From Hepsetus odoe (lineage: Eukaryota > Chordata > Actinopteri > Characiformes > Hepsetidae): a stretch of 64,000 nucleotides of DNA. The position numbers were made by a program, and so were the translations under genes. This document shows positions 1 to 11,094 of the stretch, piece by piece. Position 1 is the stretch's first letter. Each line of letters starts with the position of its first letter. The stretch lies in assembly GCA_017165825.1 (NCBI GenBank), contig CM029384.1, positions 7,772,914 to 7,836,913 on the forward strand, read 5' to 3'. Below the pieces are notes generated by a model, which was not told where the DNA came from, made no database searches, and saw only the letters and a list, made by a program, of their open reading frames with translations.

Positions 1-314
1 AAATGGAAGAGTTCATCATTTATTTTCATCGATCAACAAAATGCAGTGAATGAACAAAAGAGAATCTAAATCAAATCAATATTTGGTGTGACCACCCTTT
101 GCCTTCAAAACAGCATCAATTCTTCTAGGTACACTTTCACACAGTTTTTGAAGGAACTCGGCTGGTAGGTTGTTCCAAACATCTTGGAGAACTAACCACA
201 GATCTTCTGTGGATGTAGGCTTCCTCACATCCTTCTGTGTCTTCATGTATTTTTTGTATATTGTATATTGTATATTTTTTCCACACCTGCCTAAAACTTT
301 TGCACAGTACTGTA
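1..314 (-). mobile_element. Tc1/mariner transposon end, internally deleted
   Basis: On the minus strand, 246 to 76 reads as an open 56-residue frame typical of a Tc1 transposase C-terminus, with the motif DLWLVLQDVWNNLP followed by RRIDAVLKAKGGHTKY and a stop. The sequence at about 281-314 ends in TTTTGCACAGTACTGTA, which is the terminal inverted repeat of this fish Tc1 family as I know it. The repeat lies only about 35 bases from the transposase C-terminal segment. The N-terminal and catalytic parts are therefore missing and the copy cannot encode a working enzyme. The other end is outside the window. Confidence 0.85.
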
Positions 315-907
315 TAATACAATATATAATGCAATATATAATGAAATAAAAGATTTAAGTATAATTGGGTTATATAGAAGGATAAAAGGTCCATTTGTCT
401 ACAAAGGTATAGAAAACATTGTACAAGGTTACTGATAAAAGTTTGAACTGCACATTCAAAGAGAAAGATAAAAGAGAAAAATATTTAAATGAAAGATAAT
501 TAGATAATTAGTCTAAATATATGATTAGATAATTAGTCAAAGTATCTGTTACAAAGATAATTATTCCTCTTTTTCTGTGGCTACTATTTTTTCTCTATTC
601 AAACTTTAGATTTTCTAAAATAGAAATATCGAACATTCTGAAAAATTGACAAAGGTATGAAGAGGCTATATTTTTAAGATATTATGGAAACTCTAATGTG
701 TGCAGCAATCATTTCCCATCAAATTCAAGTCACCTCAACTTATAAGCCCACATGTTGTATCAACTGAACATATAGTGCAAAATAATAAATAAATTGGAAC
801 AACACCAGAGTGTAGATGCTACGGGGAGCCTGTAGTATAAAGTCAGAATGTCAAAGGTTAAGTATGGTTTCAATTTTTATAAAGAATTTTTCTTTTTCCT
901 CCTACAG
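315..907. other. AT-rich intron DNA upstream of the first visible exon
   Basis: This stretch is AT-rich, low-complexity intron or 5' flank of FAM171A2. The only recognisable feature is the polypyrimidine tract and CAG acceptor just before 908. No gene or named repeat is visible. Confidence 0.6.
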
Positions 908-1135
908 AGGTGCTGATTAAAGTCCAAGTCTTTGACAACAGTGACCTTTCACCTCTGAAGGAAGCTGCTGTTCAGGTGTATGGAAACCAGTCCACTTTGG
1001 CCTCTGGAATTGCAGGAGAAGATGGCATCGTAAAGGTCACCTTCATGTATCGGCCGGGGACCTGGGTCATCGTTGCAGCATCCAAGCATGGATTTGTAAC
1101 AAACTCCGCCCCCTGGCACGCCAGTCGAATCCCCT
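908..1135 (+). CDS. FAM171A2: FAM171A2 exon 2 (start of mature ectodomain)
   Basis: The exon starts after a CCTACAG acceptor with two bases completing a split codon, probably Glu. It encodes 75 codons from VLIKVQVFD to SRIP and ends one base into a Leu codon at the donor GTAAGT. It carries the family motifs GNQSTLASG (with a likely N-glycosylation site NQS), YRPGTWVIV and TNSAPWHAS. Confidence 0.95.
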
Positions 1136-1308
1136 GTAAGTAGAGCCTCAACTTGCTGTGCTCATCCTGTAGAACTGAAAACATGATAACATTGATTTTA
1201 CTGTTCTAACTGTACCTGTGGGTTAAAAATTAGTAGGCTAGAAATTTAGGACATTGGAACTGAAAATGCATCAATGTCAGTAGTTTTAACTGAAGCATCA
1301 TGGGCTTT

Positions 1309-1574
1309 GAAAGTGAAAAAGTGAAAGTGACAACTCTTGTCATTGCGAGGTCACAGCACTGCACACCATGAACCACAACGAAATTGGACCTCTGCTTTTA
1401 ACCCATGCACACAAACACCGTGCAGCAGTGGGCAGCTATTGAAAGCGCCCGGGGAGCAGTGACGGGGACGGTACCTTGCTCAGGGGTACCTCAGGGCAAC
1501 CTACTTGGGAGGGAATTGAACCCACAATCTTCCAATGCGGGGCAACTCCCTAACCACTAGGCCACCGCTGCCCC
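1309..1574 (-). mobile_element. tRNA-derived SINE, family A
   Basis: This is a nearly full-length copy in reverse orientation. Its head, at the right-hand end, reads GGGGCAGCGGTGGCCTAGTG on the minus strand, followed by a degenerate pol III B box and the body motif GGTACC. The tail contains the TGACAA...TTGTCA hairpin followed by CACTTT repeats. Confidence 0.85.
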
Positions 1575-3011
1575 TCGTTTTCCATTTTTAATGGAATAAA
1601 ACCATTGGGGTATTAACTGGCTGGTTCCAATCTCTGCCCAACACAGGGTTAAACATAAAGGCAGTGGCAGAAAGTTGCGAAAGAGGTTCAGTCTAGTAGT
1701 TTTTCGAAGAAGTGAGGATGTGAAAGTGAGGCTGGACTATATTTTATCTGAAAACTGCGAAAGAAAAGGCGTCCGAACGCTTCAAAATTTCGATGGCAGT
1801 GTTCTGAGCACCTTGAAGGGAAAACACACAGGGCTCTATTCTGGATGATGGAGAAAAGACAAAACCACCTCATCATGTCAGTGATGTCTATTCATATTTC
1901 TCTTACAAAAAGTTTTGAATACAAGTTGTTGCCCTGCCTTATATAGTCAGTTGCAGTTTGTGATCAGAATAAAATGAAATAAAACCAGAATTAAATTTTT
2001 AAAAGTTTAGAATAAACCACTGATCAGTGAAATAGATTAGAAATCTATAGAAAAAGGTCCTGCTCGTGTGAATTGTACTTGTCTCGGCCTTTCAGGAATA
2101 GTTTCAGTAATTCAGTTTTATGGTACTGGAGAAACGGAAGCTGATAAGTATTGGACATGTTCTCTGGCGAGTAGAGGCGAGATCCAGTGGAGGTGCACTG
2201 AGTATGCCTTGCTCAGGCACTTCATGATGTAATGAAACTCCTCTTTAAGTAATGTGCTATTAGTGCATGAATCATTTCTTCATGTGATCGCCATGGGCTT
2301 CTATACAGAGCTTGGATATTGTTATAGTGTCATTCAATACAGCTCTGAACCCAGAGCACTGAGTGAGCCTGAAACTATTCGTCATCTGAGCCTTGAAGTT
2401 GAAATTTTAAGGGCTTCTTGGTGAAGATGGGAGTTTGTGGAATCTGAGCTTTGCACACAAATAGAATTCTTAAGCCAAAGAGTCGTGGTGAAGCCCACCA
2501 GCTGTCGTTGGGTTCTTGTTCTTTTTCTACCTCACTGCTTGCTGGACTCCCTTTTTCATCTGTTCTCTACTTCAGCGCTTTTTATAATGAACATTTTGCA
2601 GACCTGCTTGTGCTTTTAGAAGCTAGAGAGAAAGGTAATGCTGGAAATAGAAATCTTTCATGTATTTACACCCAAAATAACAACGCAGTGAAAATGATTT
2701 GCTAAATTCACCCTAGAGGTTGCTGCACTGCGTTATATACTGTTATGAAAAGAAATGGACTAAAATATGTTATATCCAGTTGTAAGCAGGATTGGGCAGT
2801 AAAGGATTATAGAATCATGGATTTATAATCACAGAAATAAGAACGTTTGACTTGACTGAGTTGCATGTTAAAAAGTTTGTAATTAGAATATAATTACATT
2901 GTCTGTGGTTATTTTTTGAAGACATTTCTTGATATCTGTTACAGTTTAGCAATGTCCTTTCTGTCTTCTGCTTATTCTGTTCTTTATGTTTGTTTTTCAT
3001 GTCCATCTGTT

Positions 3012-3228
3012 CGAGTCCCTCACAAGTAGGTTGCCCTGAGGTACCCTTGAGCAAAGTACCGTCCCCATCACTGCTCCCCGGGTGCTTTCAGTAGCTGCCC
3101 ACTGCTGCACGGTGTTTGTGTGCATGGGTTAAATGCAGAGGTCCAATTTCATTGTGGTTCACTGAGTGCTGTGCTGTGACTTCGCAATGACAAGGGTTGT
3201 CACTTTTTCACTTTTTTTCACTTTCATC
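3012..3228 (+). mobile_element. SINE family A, 5'-truncated
   Basis: The copy lacks the tRNA-like head. It begins near the B box (GAGTCCCTCACAAG) and continues through GAGGTACCCTTGAGC, CTGCTCCCCGGGTGC and the TGACAAGGGTTGTCA hairpin to a CACTTTTTTTCACTTTC tail. Confidence 0.85.
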
Positions 3229-3232
3229 TTTG

Positions 3233-3606
3233 TATGGATTGGACAGGTGCTTTTGTTTGTTTTGGTCCTTTGGCCCGCCCTAGTCCCGCCCCATCACACC
3301 TGATTCCTGCTGTATCTCCTCCCCAGTTCAAGTTCCCCAGTGTATATATATTTCACATGTTCTTGTCTGGTTTGTTGTTACGGTTTTCTACCTGGTTGAG
3401 CATGTGCTGTTATTAGCCTCCTTTTCTTTTGTGATGCATGTTGATGCATGTTGATGCATGTGCTCAGTCTAGTTCCTTTGGTCTTGTGTTTATGTCCATA
3501 GTCTTAGTTCATTTTGTTAAGTGTACAGTTTTAGTTTCATAAAGTTGATTTGGTTTTTTTCCACTCGCCTACATCCAGGCTTCAAACCCTGAAAATAATA
3601 AATGCT
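3233..3606 (+). repeat. Unclassified T-rich dispersed repeat, possibly LTR-like
   Basis: T-rich sequence with pyrimidine-rich blocks, a TATATATATTTC box near 3343, three TGATGCATGT units near 3431-3461 and an AATAAA-like sequence near 3594. Its general composition resembles fish LTR fragments, but I cannot see defined ends or target duplications, so the class is uncertain. Confidence 0.3.
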
Positions 3607-3879
3607 ATTAATTAATTTGGAAAGTGTATCAGAGTATCTTAGTGAAGCTGTGTGTTCCAGCATGTACAGTGTTACACGTGTTGAGTCAGACTGGAAGAAC
3701 AGTGTCGTGTCAAGATTTCAGCACATAGCCTTCCATTCCGCTACCACTCTGAATTCACAAATGTGCAAAACAAGAACATCAGAAGCTTCCTTCTTAGTTA
3801 GCTAACCCGAGCTAATGTTGGATAGGACGGTAGAAAAGCTCGGAGTAGCAACTTCACCACTGTTTGTTATATGCCTTAT

Positions 3880-4109
3880 GAAAGTGAAAGTGACTGTTCT
3901 TGTCATTGTGAGTACAGTGAATCACAACAATATTACACCTCTGCATATTACCCATGCACACAAACAGGAGGCAGCTATTGAAAGCACCCGTGGAGCAGTG
4001 ACCAGGACGGTACCTTGCTCAAGGGTACCTCAGGGCAACATACTGGCCTGGGATTCGAACCCACGATCTTCTGATCCTGTGGTCTAGTCCCTAACCACTA
4101 GGCTGCCCC
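3880..4109 (-). mobile_element. SINE family A, full length, diverged
   Basis: Reverse-oriented copy from GAAAGTGAAAGTGACTGTTC to the head complement CCACTAGGCTGCCCC. The B-box complement GGGATTCGAACCC at about 4050 is well preserved. Confidence 0.85.
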
Positions 4110-4355
4110 AGATTTTTAATGTTTGATTTTGAAGTATTCAGATTAATATACATGTTTTTGTGTAGTCCAGTGGGATATGTTAACAATGACAGAAATTGTC
4201 ATGTAATATGAATTCAGATTCTGCATTTCAAAGTAATCTGAGCCAACCCTGGTTGTAATCAAAATTTTAATCACGCTGGGAATGAATGATTTCAGAACAT
4301 GATCTGAATTTAGGTCTACCTGGTATTGTAACTTTAAAAAATTTAAATCCAAATT

Positions 4356-4572
4356 TGGGAAGCGGTGGTTAGGGAGTTGTGCCCATGAACAAAAGGTTGT
4401 ATGTTCAAATACCAGACCAGTAGGTTGCCATAAGTTATCTTTGAGCAAGGTACCATCTCCATCACTGCTCCCCGGGTGCTGGATATAGCTGCCCCTAACT
4501 GCACTGTGTGTGAAAAGCAGAGGATGTACTATGCTGTGACTAATTACAAATGGTAATTTTCACTTCACTTTA
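4356..4572 (+). mobile_element. SINE family A, old copy
   Basis: Forward copy starting at GGGAAGCGGTGGTTAGGGAG and ending in TTTTCACTTCACTTT. It retains GAGCAAGGTACC and CTGCTCCCCGGGTGC but has several deletions. Confidence 0.8.
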
Positions 4573-5883
4573 AGTCCAGGTGTGTTTTTTTGGCCATGAA
4601 AGCATGAATGTTGAACATTATCTGCTAAACTGTCACTCAGTTGTGGTTATGTTGTCCTAAAGCACCTAAACTTGTTTACCAAATTCTTTAAATTATTCCA
4701 TAAAGCAATAGAAATGCTTTTTTTTGTTTGTTTGAGGGAGAGTTTATAGTCATAAGGAAGTTTGAGCACCCTGTTCTTGGTTGCTTCTGATTGGTTTAAC
4801 TCCACTCCGGAAAGTTTAAAAGTTTTTAGATGAAACTTCTTTACCTTCACATAACAATTTAGTTTCAAATCCACATTGTGTGCGATCAAACTGTCGCTTT
4901 TAAACAGTTGCTGGAAACGTTTGGCTCCTTCCGGTGTTTATGCTTCACTGGTGCATTGCTGGCACATCCAGTTGTCATCTTTGTTACATCTCCATCCAGC
5001 TCCACTCTGACTGGCCCTCTCACTGCTCCACCTCACCCACCCTGTGTTCATACCCCATGCCCCTTAAGCAGCTAAATCAGGCGTGGCTCAAAGCTGTCTG
5101 CACCAACAGCTGGAGGCCACTTAGTCTTCCAGACTCCACTTTTAGAAGCAGCGAAAAAATGCGGCCCACCCTCGTGAATCAGGGCTAGAGCAGCCCTGGT
5201 GCAGTGTATCTGCATCTCCAGCATGGCTTTAGCCCCTTATGGGGGCATTACACACATACCCAGCCCTAATCTCCTCTCTAGCCACCCCAAATTAGGAGGG
5301 AAGGCCCTTGCATGGGCTTACCGACCGCAGATGGACACACGAGAGTCTTTAGAAGAGATTTTCGTGTAGTACTTCTCTGAGATTACTTGAGCAATACAGT
5401 CACTGTTGCTGGACCTACAGTAAATGTGCTGGAGACAGATACTTGTAAAGCCAAGTTTGGGCTTGTTGATGTTGCTTTATCATGATTCAACTCCAATTTT
5501 GGACAGTCCTGATTGATTATAATTAAATATTAATATCCGGTGGCATTATTGTTTTGTGTCCTTGTGGTGTCTGGCCACAGTCTGCATTAATCACAGAATT
5601 ATTGATCCTAAAAGTCCAGAGTGGTTGTGTTGAAGTGTATTTTGTTGAAAACTTAAACAGGGTGACATTAGACTTGAAGCTTATGTGCTGTTTCCACTTT
5701 GCTATTTTCTCACATGTTAACCAGGGAGAACTCCTGCTTCTGGCTTCTTGCAGAAGTTTGCAGTTGCTTTCCAATCGCGTTCTTCAAACCGTAATAATGC
5801 AGTTGGTTCTGAAGGGTCTGCCACTCTAGGGGAGACATATGCTACTAAATTTGTTAAAGAAATATCAATGTTCTTTTCAGATT

Positions 5884-6131
5884 GTGAAAGTGACTAATTG
5901 TTATTGTGAAACACAGCGCACAGTGAACCACAATGAAATGCTTCCTCTGCATTTCACCCATACACACCATGCAGCTGGGTACAGCTATCTAAAGTACCCA
6001 GGGAGCAGTGATGAGGACGGTACCTTGGCCAAGAGTACCCCAGGACAACTATTTGACTATTTGTCTGGGATTTGAACCCATGACCTTTCAATCCTGAGGC
6101 CAATTCCCTGACCACTAGGCCACCACTGCCC
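5884..6131 (-). mobile_element. SINE family A
   Basis: Reverse copy from GTGAAAGTGACTAATTG to CCACTAGGCCACCACTGCCC. The B-box complement is at about 6068 (GGGATTTGAACCC). Confidence 0.82.
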
Positions 6132-6521
6132 GAAACCCCACGTAGTCGGCAGGATTGTGTGGTCAGAAATGTTATATAATATAACACAGTGTCTCCAGTC
6201 CACTGAAAGTTTTTTGTATTGCATTTGCTTTGGAGTCTTCAATGGCTCCAGCACTTCTGTTTATGTGGCAAAGATGCTGTGGGTGTTGCATAATCATTCA
6301 GTTTTCACCTTGCCTGTGTGAGAAATGCCTTTTTCAGCATTACCTTGCTGTCAAATACTGCCTGTGAGCTGTTTTTACAGAGTGCCTTTATAGGGTATTG
6401 TCGGATGGGACAGTTATACATACTGGTTTTAATTTGTTAACTATTTTCTTTTAATATTACATAGTGCTAAATGTTGACGCAGTTTAACTTTTCCAGTAAA
6501 GTTAGACCAGGCTTTGTTCTA

Positions 6522-6779
6522 GGGGCAGCGGTGGCCTAGTGGTTAGGGAGTTGACCCTGTATTGGAAGATTGTGGGTTTGATTCCCTCACAAGTAAGTTG
6601 CCCTGAGGTACCCCTGAGCAAGGTACCGTCCCCATCACTGCTCCCCGGGCGCTTTCAATAGCTGCCCACTGCTGCACGGTGTTTGTGTGCATGGGTTAAA
6701 AGCAGAGGTCCAATTTCGTTGTGGTTCACGCTTGCTGTGCTGTGACCTCGCAATGACAAGGGTTGTCACTTTCACTTTT
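6522..6779 (+). mobile_element. SINE family A, best-preserved forward copy
   Basis: Starts GGGGCAGCGGTGGCCTAGTG with the pol III A-box-like segment, has a B box GGTTTGATTCCC at about 6574, and continues through GAGGTACCCCTGAGC and TCCCCGGGCGC. It ends with TGACAAGGGTTGTCA and CACTTTCACTTTTTC. It can serve as the reference for the other family A copies in the window. Confidence 0.9.
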
Positions 6780-7000
6780 TCAATGATGACTTGCTCACTG
6801 TCCCCTTAAACATCTAGTTTTACTAGTGGTAGATGTTGACGAAGCACCTTCGCTGCAGTTGCAGGTTTAGGAAGCGCACATGTAAATCCAGAACTGCTTA
6901 GTATGGCTGTGTAGATCTGGACTGTTGTCTGTTTACTTTTATTTCAGTGCTAGTTTCTCTAAACTTTCAAGCCAGCTGGACACCTTAATATTCATGTGTG

Positions 7001-7257
7001 GAAGTGAAAGTGACTATTCTTGTCATTGTGAAACACAGCACGGCTCACAGTGAACCACAACGAAATTACATCTCTGCATTTTACCCATATACACAAACAC
7101 GTCCAGCATGGGGCAGCTATTGAAAGCAACCGGGGAGCAGTGACAGAGATGGTACCTTGCTCAAGGGTACCTGAGGGCAACCCATAAGGTCTGAGATTAG
7201 AACCCATGACCTTCTGATCCTGGGGCCAACTCCCTGACCACTAGGCCACAGTTGCCC
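7001..7257 (-). mobile_element. SINE family A
   Basis: Reverse copy from GAAGTGAAAGTGACTATTC to ACTAGGCCACAGTTGCCCC. The tail hairpin (TGACTATTCTTGTCA) is partly decayed. Confidence 0.84.
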
Positions 7258-7527
7258 CGCTGCAGGTGTGTCCCACATGTTGAAGCTGAAAATGTCAGCA
7301 TCATGGTACCAGTCATGTGCAAAGTGGTTTCTGCAGCGATTGGTGTTCGAGATGACAGGAGGTGACTGATGACTGTTTTTTTTTTTTTTTTTTTTTTTTC
7401 TGTGTTGATGATCCAGGTGAGTTTCTGTTGATTATCTGATGAATCAAGATATTCATGTGATCCAGCCAGTGGAAATGATTTTAGCTAAATCTCATCACAT
7501 TGACTGTGTGTGGGAATGTTTGTCTCT

Positions 7528-7585
7528 GTGTCTCTCCTGCAATGGCCTGATAACCTGTCCAGGGTTTTCCTCCGCTTTTTGTCCT
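7528..7585 (+). mobile_element. DANA/HE1-like SINE, body fragment
   Basis: A short fragment matching the 3' part of family B: TGCAATGGCCTGATAACCTG followed by CCAGGGTTTTCCTCCGC. The head is absent. Confidence 0.5.
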
Positions 7586-9127
7586 TTAGATTGATGCATG
7601 GATGCATGTCCACTTCAAAGCAATTCTTTAGTTTGTTTTTATTATATTGTAACACCTTAATCTCCCTTCCGTACTCGCAATACTTGAATGTGGATCATGG
7701 CGTAATCAATACAAAGAACCCTTGTTGATGAAAAAGGCATCACTGAAATAGGACTGTGAGTCAGCTTTTTGAAAACAGGCCTTTAAAGGGTTCAAGTTAG
7801 TGCAGGGACATGTGAAGATGCTGCCACCTGCCCCCGATCCCTGTGTTTTATTCATAACGGTGGAGGAGGAGAAGTGCTAAAAAGAGCCACAGTGTCCTGG
7901 AGCCTAGATTGTTCCCCTGCCGCTCTCAAAATCTGTGCATGTCACGCAAACCCGGAGTGAGTCATGCTCAGAGAAACGAGGTTTCACTCGCAACCCTAAC
8001 TGACTGCTCTAAAGCCACAAAGCTGATATCTGCTCCAAAAAACTTGCTTTAAACATGTTTGGAGAGTGGTCTCTCCCTCTTCTGCAGATGGAACCCCTCT
8101 GTGGACTGATGTTTAGACTTATTTTCCACTGTAGCGTTCATATTGTCCTGTACAGCAGACTCCATCTGCTTCCTGGATCCTTAAAACTCCTCTTAATTTA
8201 TTCCCCCACAAACATTTATGAACCCTTTTTACTTTGTCGTATTCTGATCACCTAATATTTCATCTTATTCTGCAAGCTTTAGCCCTTGAACTTGTCTTGT
8301 TTGCTGGCTGCTGGGTTTGTAGCACTGGTGGTCTTAAACACCATGCAAATGAGGAGACCCTAAAGTTTAAGTTAAATCTGGTGCTTTAGGTGTTTAGGTT
8401 TGTGATGTTGTTGTTTTTTTTTTGTGCACATCAAATGGATGTCTTGGTCATCAGAGCACTTGGTTGTTTCTGGTCTATTTGCTCATTTAAACGCTCTTAT
8501 CTCCAAGCTAAAGCAGAGCAACACGGCTAATGTGGAGCTTAAGCTTTACCTTGTGTGTTCCTGCTGCTTTGCAGATCCACGTCTTCCAAACATAATAAAT
8601 AATTATTGATGAATCCTAACAGTCCTAAAAGTAATTGCCTGCAAAGATGGGCAAAGTATTGCAGAACAAATGTATTTTTTTCTTTTTGCCTGATTTGTTA
8701 TTAGCGACATTGCTGTTATTTTTCTGCCACCAGAACTAGCCAGCTGTCACAGTGAATGGAATCAACTTAGGGTTGTCGAACTAGTTGCACCACCAAGTCT
8801 ACCCTGCAGTTTCCCCCATGTACAGTGCACAAATAACAAGTCTGAATGCCACTGAGGAGAGGTTTATTTTATTTTATTTTTTACAATTGTGTTGGATTTG
8901 AGAATAAATGAACCAAAAATAGGCACGTTTTCATTTAAATGACATAAAATGATCCCAACCTCCCATTAATCAAATCAGATCATGTCTTACTATCTCCCCT
9001 TACTATCTCATTGCTTTGTTGCCTCCTCGGAGGAAGTACAGGTTGTGTTTTTAGCTCTTCTTGTTTCATGTACCTACTGAGTATAATATTAAACAGGACA
9101 GGCTCCCTCCTGTTCAGTGCATCTGTG

Positions 9128-9132
<5 letters not shown>

Positions 9133-9177
<45 letters not shown>
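9133..9177. repeat. TG dinucleotide microsatellite
   Basis: About 22 uninterrupted TG units in intron 2 of FAM171A2. Confidence 0.95.
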
Positions 9178-9179
<2 letters not shown>

Positions 9180-9832
9180 ACTGCAGGTCTTTGATAGGTT
9201 AGGAAGTCTGGTGAACGCATCACAGTTCTTGGAAAGCATCCTACATCTTTTCCATTTAGTGCACATAACAAACGCAGCTCTTTTCCCTGCACTCCATTGT
9301 CAAAGATATGAATGACAATGTCCGAGTGTGTTGTTAGTGCGGTTACATTTCTACGTACTGTGATCGGGATGTTCTTCGCATTATGCTCTAACACACAGCT
9401 ATTACTTTTATGAACTACTGCTGTGACCCATGGAACTGTGTATTGGGACTCCTCAATGGGGGGTCTTTGGCCCAGCCGGGTAGAGCAGCAGATGGGAGCT
9501 GGGCAAGGAGGTTTACAGCTCTCTGTGTGGCTTTGTGTCCTGGAAGCTTGCCTGCTCATGCTTAACTGGCTACAGATAGCATGAATCGTTCCTAGTTGAC
9601 AGGCAGTTTTTTTACTGTTTGACAGCATTAAAGTAAACTCAGTGTAATAATCTGGATTTTTTTACCACTATTTTGATCCATTTATCATAAATACAGGGCG
9701 AGTCTTCTGCCATGCTTCACAGGACAAGGTTTTGGAAGGAGGGTTCAAAATCCATGTTGGATACATATGTATTTTAGCAAAATATTATACCATATGGAGA
9801 ACTGGAACTGTATCTCTTCATACATATTTGCT

Positions 9833-10645
9833 TTGGGCTTTGTTGCACATTATCAACACTCTTTGAAGCCGAAGCTGCTTCATTCTATATAGCTGCACTT
9901 GTTTGCCTGTAGCACTGTGTACACCATGACTCAGGTTTTCTGAATCATGTTCAGCACACATGTGCTGGCGCTCAGCAGATTGGGACAGCTGAATGACTGT
10001 TGTTTTTCAATTTCAAATGAAGAACGTAATCAGAATTCATTTTCTAGAGCTGGGTGACTATTCGCATATCAGTAATCATGTGTTCTTCCCAATGTTTAGA
10101 AGTTTATTCGAGTAGCAGATTTCCAAAACAACAAAATCAAGTTACCATTTACAATGCACAGCAGCTTTTCAGTGCATTTCTACATAAATGAAAAAGAAAA
10201 AAACGTTTCCCAAATGCAATGTCAAAAAAGAATACAAACTGACACAATCGTCATCTCCTGATAGTCACACGTTTGGTAATTATTTTGTCAGTCTTCTAGA
10301 ACATGAATTCTGAGCATGTTTTTCAGTCAGTCAGTCATTTTCTGCCGCTTGTCCCAAACGGGGTCACGGGGGGGGGCTGGAGTCCACACCAGCTCACACA
10401 GGGCGAAGGACGGGGGACACAACCCTGGACAGGTCACCAGCCTATCGCAGATGTTTTTCAGTTGAAATGGAAAAACAGACACTTAGCTATGCGGATTTGC
10501 TGAGCTCCAGCACACGTGTGAGGAACATGATTCAGAAAACCTGAGTCACTGTGCACACAATGCTACAGGCAAACAAATGCAGCTATGCAGGATGAAACTG
10601 GGCTTATCTTCAAAAAGTGTTGATCTTGTGCAAAAAAAAGCCTTA
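9833..10645. repeat. Large imperfect inverted repeat (foldback-like)
   Basis: The left arm at about 9833-10080 and the right arm at about 10265-10645 are inverted copies of each other. For example, the left arm has TTTGCCTGTAGCAC and GACTCAGGTTTTCTGAATCA, and the right arm carries the reverse complement of both with small changes. The loop is about 180 bases. The right arm is longer because a SINE fragment with its own target duplication sits in it. It may be a foldback or MITE-type element, or an old inverted duplication. No transposase is visible. Confidence 0.8.
10328..10450 (-). mobile_element. Composite-type SINE tail with 12-bp target duplication
   Basis: A 5'-truncated SINE in reverse orientation, beginning with the tail TCAGTCAGTCATTTTC, then GCCGCTTGTCCCAAACGG and the body CCCTGGACAGGTCACCAGCC. 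It is flanked by ATGTTTTTCAGT at 10316-10327 and 10451-10462, which is a clean target-site duplication. Confidence 0.88.
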
Positions 10646-10739
10646 AGAAAAACCTTCAGAAGGATTTAAAATAAGCATAATGATATGAATTGCTGTCAGT
10701 AATGATTTATCATGAGAAGCAATCAGTCCAGCTATGTTT

Positions 10740-10775
10740 AGGCAGCGGTGGCCTAGTGGTTAGGGAGTTGGCCCT
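10740..10775 (+). mobile_element. SINE family A head only
   Basis: Only the first 35 bases of the family A head are present (GGCAGCGGTGGCCTAGTGG and GAGTTGGCCCT), ending about 70 bases before the exon 3 acceptor. Loss of the 3' part is unusual for a SINE and may reflect a later deletion. Confidence 0.8.
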
Positions 10776-10844
10776 ATAAAATGATGAAGGATGTGCAAAA
10801 TAAAAAGTCTTATTCATTGTCTCTTCTCTCCCTTTCTCCACCAG

Positions 10845-10937
10845 TGTATGCTTCAGTGAGTCTGTACCTGCTCCCTCAGAGACCAGCCACCCTGCTGCTA
10901 TATGATGATGTGGTGCAGCTCCTGCTGGGTTCTCCAG
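10845..10937 (+). CDS. FAM171A2: FAM171A2 exon 3
   Basis: The exon starts after CTCCACCAG and completes the split Leu codon to give PLYASVSLYLLPQRPATLLLY, then DDVVQLLLGSP. It ends one base into a Gly codon at GTGAGC. This block is among the most conserved in the family, and its form YASVSLYLLP is characteristic of FAM171A2. Confidence 0.96.
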
Positions 10938-11094
10938 GTGAGCCCTGCCCTATCTCTGTCATATATTTGTCTTCTGGAATGGACCAGTCAGTTCTCTTCT
11001 AGGGAGCACCTGCGGAGATGGAGCATAATTTTCATTTTCAGTTAGGCCTAATGATATTGCTCAGTCGTATACTTTATCACAACTGAACAATCTG

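Larger units (their letters stand above)
1136..10844 (+). other. FAM171A2 intron 2 (9.7 kb)
   Basis: This intron runs between exons 2 and 3. It holds at least eight complete or partial SINE copies, a poly(T) run at 7378-7399, a TG microsatellite at 9133-9177 and a large imperfect inverted repeat at about 9833-10645. No coding exon is supported here. ORFs in this stretch read through repeats or are short, including the 179-codon minus-strand frame at 9089-9628, which reads through the TG repeat. Confidence 0.7.

Noticed and set aside
4050..4070. tRNA-like B boxes (GGTTCGAATCC and its complements) at many sites could be read as tRNA genes
   Set aside because: Each lies inside a repeated SINE sequence with the same flanks and no cloverleaf acceptor stem. 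They are SINE promoters.
9089..9628. 179-codon minus-strand ORF
   Set aside because: It runs through the TG microsatellite as a His-Thr repeat, has no conserved motif I recognise and no splice context.
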